Below, in pieces: positions 5,026-7,030 of a stretch of 7,030 bases of DNA. The stretch lies in contig JALOBR010000077.1 of the NCBI GenBank assembly GCA_023228195.1, positions 1-7,030 on the forward strand. The letters run 5' to 3'. The notes below the pieces were generated by a model that had not been told where the DNA came from, did not search any database, and worked only from the letters and a program-made list of their open reading frames with translations. The first letter of the stretch is position 1; the number at the start of each line of letters is the position of its first letter. A program made the position numbers and the translations under genes. The DNA is from Candidatus Omnitrophota bacterium. GTDB lineage: Bacteria > Omnitrophota > Gorgyraeia > Duberdicusellales > 4484-171.

Positions 5026-5757
5026 ATGCATTCAGGCGACAAGGATAGATTTGAGGTAATATTTGTTAAGGATAAGAAGTCTTTAGATGAAGTTAAAGAG
5101 CTGCGAGGAAAGGTTTTTTTCGGCAAGAAGGAAAAAGAGGAGGATGAGTTTGACGATTACAGCCACCATCTTGCCGTCATAGATAAAGAAAAAAAAGAAA
5201 TTATCGGCAGCTACAGGCTTATATTGGGTTCCGATGCAAATAGGTTCCGGGGGTTTTATTCCGAAACAGAATTTGACATTTCGAATATAAAGAAAAATTG
5301 CCATGGTCAGGTGCTTGAAATGAGCAGGGCCTGCGTCCTCGAGCCTTACAGAAAATTTCCAATAATTAAATTTATGTGGAGGCAGATTATTTTTTTTCTG
5401 ACGGAAAATGACGTAAAATATATTTTTGGTTGCCCGAGCATAGAGAGCCTGGATGCTGATTACGTAGGTAAGATAGTTTCTTATTTTAAGGCAAATTGTT
5501 TTTCAAAAGATGACTTCAGAGTTTTTCCACTTAAGGAAAAAATGTGCAAATACAACCCTTTTTCAGGAGATTTGGACATCAAGGAAATTTTAAGCAGCCT
5601 GCCTTCGCTTATCAAAGGTTATTTAAAAATGGGAGCGCACATTTGTTCCGAGCCCGCCTTGGATAATTGTTTTAAGACGGTTGATTTTTTTATGATGCTT
5701 GACGTTGGTAAGATGAATATTGCGTATAGAAAAAAATTCAATGATAAAAACATTTAA
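5026..5757 (+). CDS. olsB: OlsB-type N-acyltransferase (ornithine/amino-acid lipid synthesis)
   Basis: The 243-residue protein belongs to the GNAT-like OlsB/hemolysin family, which transfers a 3-hydroxy fatty acyl group from acyl carrier protein to the alpha-amino group of ornithine, giving lyso-ornithine lipid. Visible family marks are ELRGKVFF (25-32), EFDDYSHHLAVID (41-53), IIGSYRLI (59-66), FYSETEFDI (77-85), the hallmark LEMSRACV (97-104), FGCPSIES (134-141), LIKGYLKMGAHICSEPA (195-211) and FKTVDFFMMLD (216-226). It is somewhat shorter than the ~300 aa of rhizobial OlsB. The start follows the previous stop by six bases, and an AGG overlapping that stop serves as ribosome binding site. 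The 3' end overlaps the OlsA-type gene, the usual partner. The amino acid cannot be read from sequence: related enzymes act on glycine (GlsB) as well as ornithine. Confidence 0.85.
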   Translation: MHSGDKDRFEVIFVKDKKSLDEVKELRGKVFFGKKEKEEDEFDDYSHHLAVIDKEKKEIIGSYRLILGSDANRFRGFYSETEFDISNIKKNCHGQVLEMSRACVLEPYRKFPIIKFMWRQIIFFLTENDVKYIFGCPSIESLDADYVGKIVSYFKANCFSKDDFRVFPLKEKMCKYNPFSGDLDIKEILSSLPSLIKGYLKMGAHICSEPALDNCFKTVDFFMMLDVGKMNIAYRKKFNDKNI

Positions 5758-6505
5758 AATCCTGTTCTTATTCCTGCAAGTTTTTCTTTTTATTTTAGTG
5801 TTTGCCGTTTTGAATTGTTTATTCTTTTTTTCTCCAAAAGATAAGGCGCGTTATATCGCTTTTACGATACACATTTTTAGCGTTATCAGCGTCTTTGTTA
5901 TGGGAATAAAAATAAAAGTATCAGGATTTGATAAGATAAGGCATAAAAAAGGCTTATTTCTTGTAACCGGGCACCTGACGTATCTTGATGGAATAATCGC
6001 AAGCAGAATCCTGCCCCTTGTATTCGTTGCGCGTGGAGATCTCAAATCGTGGCCGTTTTTCGGAATTTTTAGCCTTCTTTCCCAGACTATTTTTATAAAT
6101 AGGAACAGCGCCTGCGGATTGCAGGAAGAGCTAAAGCGTATAAGTTTTATGCTTGAGAGTGGTGTAAATATTATATTTTTTCCGCAAGGCACTACCACAA
6201 ATTCCCCCAAAGATATTCTTTTTAAATCTTCTTTTTTTGAGGCACCGCTTGCAAGTTCTGCCGTAACAGTTCCGTTTGCCATAAGATATAAAAAAATTAA
6301 CGGCCGCGCCATAGATGACACAAATAAAGATTTTATCTTTTGGTATGGCGATATGGATTTCATCCCGCATCTGATTTCCTTCCTGGGCTTAAAAAACATA
6401 GAAGTTGAGGTGGACATGCTAGAGCCGATTGAGGCGTCTTCTGGGGGCAGCAGGAAATCATTAAGCATGCTTTCCCAGGAGGCGATTAAATCAAGATTAG
6501 CATAA
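5741..6505 (+). CDS. olsA: OlsA/PlsC-type acyltransferase (second acyl step of aminolipid synthesis)
   Basis: This is a 254-residue 1-acylglycerol-phosphate-acyltransferase-family (LPLAT) enzyme. A hydrophobic N-terminus (about 5-30) and a second hydrophobic stretch (about 39-56) anchor it to the inner face of the membrane. Block I is GHLTYLD with His78 and Asp83 (the HX4D catalytic pair). FVARGDLKSWPFFGIFSLLSQTIFINR (95-121) is the block II region, and FFPQGTTTN (146-154) is block III. Block III normally reads FPEGT; here the Glu is Gln149 (CAA). OlsA puts the second fatty acid on the 3-hydroxyl of lyso-ornithine lipid, and the QGTTTN.../FKSSFFEAP region resembles OlsA more than ordinary PlsC. 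I prefer ATG 5741, 17 bases inside olsB; an in-frame TTG at 5720 would add seven residues. A plain lysophosphatidate acyltransferase remains possible, but the olsB neighbour argues for OlsA. Confidence 0.82.
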   Translation: MIKTFKILFLFLQVFLFILVFAVLNCLFFFSPKDKARYIAFTIHIFSVISVFVMGIKIKVSGFDKIRHKKGLFLVTGHLTYLDGIIASRILPLVFVARGDLKSWPFFGIFSLLSQTIFINRNSACGLQEELKRISFMLESGVNIIFFPQGTTTNSPKDILFKSSFFEAPLASSAVTVPFAIRYKKINGRAIDDTNKDFIFWYGDMDFIPHLISFLGLKNIEVEVDMLEPIEASSGGSRKSLSMLSQEAIKSRLA

Positions 6506-6534
6506 ATACACATAGAGGCGCATAAAGGTACGAA

Positions 6535-6654
6535 ATGACAGTACGCAGTTTATGGCGGGGGAAAAATATTTTTACTATGTACTATAAATGGTTACTGGGG
6601 ATTTTGGAATCTACGCAGAAAACAATAAGAGAAATCAGGAGGGGATATGTCTGA
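6535..6654 (+). CDS. Possible 39-residue small ORF running into galT start (doubtful)
   Basis: An ATG at 6535 is preceded by AAAGG (6524-6528) at normal ribosome-binding distance and opens a 39-codon frame. The frame ends at TGA 6652-6654, eight bases inside galT. The product would be basic with a central aromatic/hydrophobic patch (IFTMYYKWLLGIL) and a charged C-terminus. It could be a small protein or a leader whose translation carries ribosomes onto galT. A frame of this length is common by chance, so I hold it only as a possibility. Confidence 0.15.
   Translation: MTVRSLWRGKNIFTMYYKWLLGILESTQKTIREIRRGYV
6637..6644 (+). promoter_or_regulatory. Strong Shine-Dalgarno site of galT
   Basis: AGGAGGGG lies just two bases before the ATG at 6647, with the AGGAGG core ending four bases before it. 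It fixes the start codon. It is the only near-perfect ribosome binding site in the window, in contrast to the genes upstream, which have weak sites or none. Confidence 0.8.
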
Positions 6655-7030
6655 ATTAAGATATAACCTTATTTCCGGAGAATGGGTGATAGTTGCTACG
6701 GAACGTGCCAAGAGGCCGAAAGATTTTATAAAAGCAAAAAAAGAACAGCAACCTTTACCTGAATATAAAGAAAATTGCCCTTTTTGTCCGGGCAATGAAG
6801 CTCAAACACCCGTTGAGACATTTCGTTTAGGCGATTCAACTTCCTGGAAGGTGCGCTCGGTATATAATAAATTCGGAGCAGTTTCTAATGATGAGAAAAA
6901 GGGAAGACGGATTAGCGGTTTATACAATTCTATGGGCGGATTCGGTATGCATGAAGTAATAATTGAGCACCCCAAGCACAATAATTGTATCGCCTTAATG
7001 AGTTATGAGGAAGTGGAGAACATCCTGAAA
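6647..7030 (+). CDS. galT: Galactose-1-phosphate uridylyltransferase, N-terminal part (cut by window edge)
   Basis: The first 128 residues of GalT are present and still in frame at the edge; the family is about 330-350 aa. The enzyme swaps UDP between UDP-glucose and galactose-1-phosphate in the Leloir pathway. Landmarks are the opening RYNLISGEWVIVATERAKRP (5-24), the zinc-site CPFCPGNE (44-51), VRSVYNKFGAV (69-79, corresponding to the usual VxNKFPA) and MHEVIIEHPKH (101-111), whose last His matches the family's further zinc-site His. The catalytic HPH triplet would lie beyond the edge. It follows olsA by 141 bases on the same strand and has its own strong ribosome binding site, so it is probably separately controlled. 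It may begin a sugar-nucleotide gene group to the right. Confidence 0.93.
   Translation, partial: MSELRYNLISGEWVIVATERAKRPKDFIKAKKEQQPLPEYKENCPFCPGNEAQTPVETFRLGDSTSWKVRSVYNKFGAVSNDEKKGRRISGLYNSMGGFGMHEVIIEHPKHNNCIALMSYEEVENILK

Noticed and set aside
5851..6513. Long 220-codon open frame on the minus strand under the OlsA-type gene
   Set aside because: Antisense shadow: the plus-strand frame carries the HX4D and PQGT acyltransferase blocks, whereas the antisense product shows no recognisable domain.
6583..6588. TATAAA as a -10 box for a separate galT promoter
   Set aside because: No matching -35 hexamer at proper distance; a separate galT promoter is likely from the 141-base gap but I cannot place it.

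Overview
The window is AT-rich bacterial DNA. It carries seven complete or nearly complete genes plus the start of an eighth on the right, with the left-most gene possibly missing its first codons. The protein mix (a DUF6268-type outer-membrane barrel, a DUF3047 protein, a stand-alone HAMP membrane protein, an OlsB/OlsA-type lipid pair, and few recognisable Shine-Dalgarno sites) suggests a Gram-negative, uncultured-lineage bacterium. My best guess is Candidatus Omnitrophota or a relative. This is recalled resemblance, not a database search.

Left part (1-1095, + strand): an HD-domain phosphohydrolase of the YfbR/HDDC2 type whose HD doublet reads Asn-Asp, then a short spacer with a tandem 16-mer, then a small cupin of the ureidoglycolate lyase (AllA) family. 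Middle (1116-2329, - strand, convergent with the cupin): a DUF3047 protein followed by a two-helix HAMP protein with no output domain, joined by a 4-base ATGA overlap. A 346-base divergent spacer follows. It holds a GC-rich island with two hairpins and a very good extended -10 promoter firing rightward.

Right part (2676-6505, + strand): five tightly packed genes that look like one operon. They encode an outer-membrane beta-barrel, a yeast FCY1-type cytosine deaminase, a class I SAM methyltransferase, an OlsB-type N-acyltransferase and an OlsA-type lysophospholipid/O-acyltransferase. Gaps are 18, 1 and 6 bases, then a 17-base overlap. OlsB plus OlsA is the established two-step route to ornithine (or related amino-acid) lipids. 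The methyltransferase placed directly before them makes an N-methylated or otherwise methylated aminolipid the main hypothesis of this window. After a 141-base gap with a strong ribosome binding site, galT (galactose-1-phosphate uridylyltransferase) begins and runs off the right edge.

No tRNA, rRNA, CRISPR array, insertion sequence or convincing intrinsic terminator was seen.
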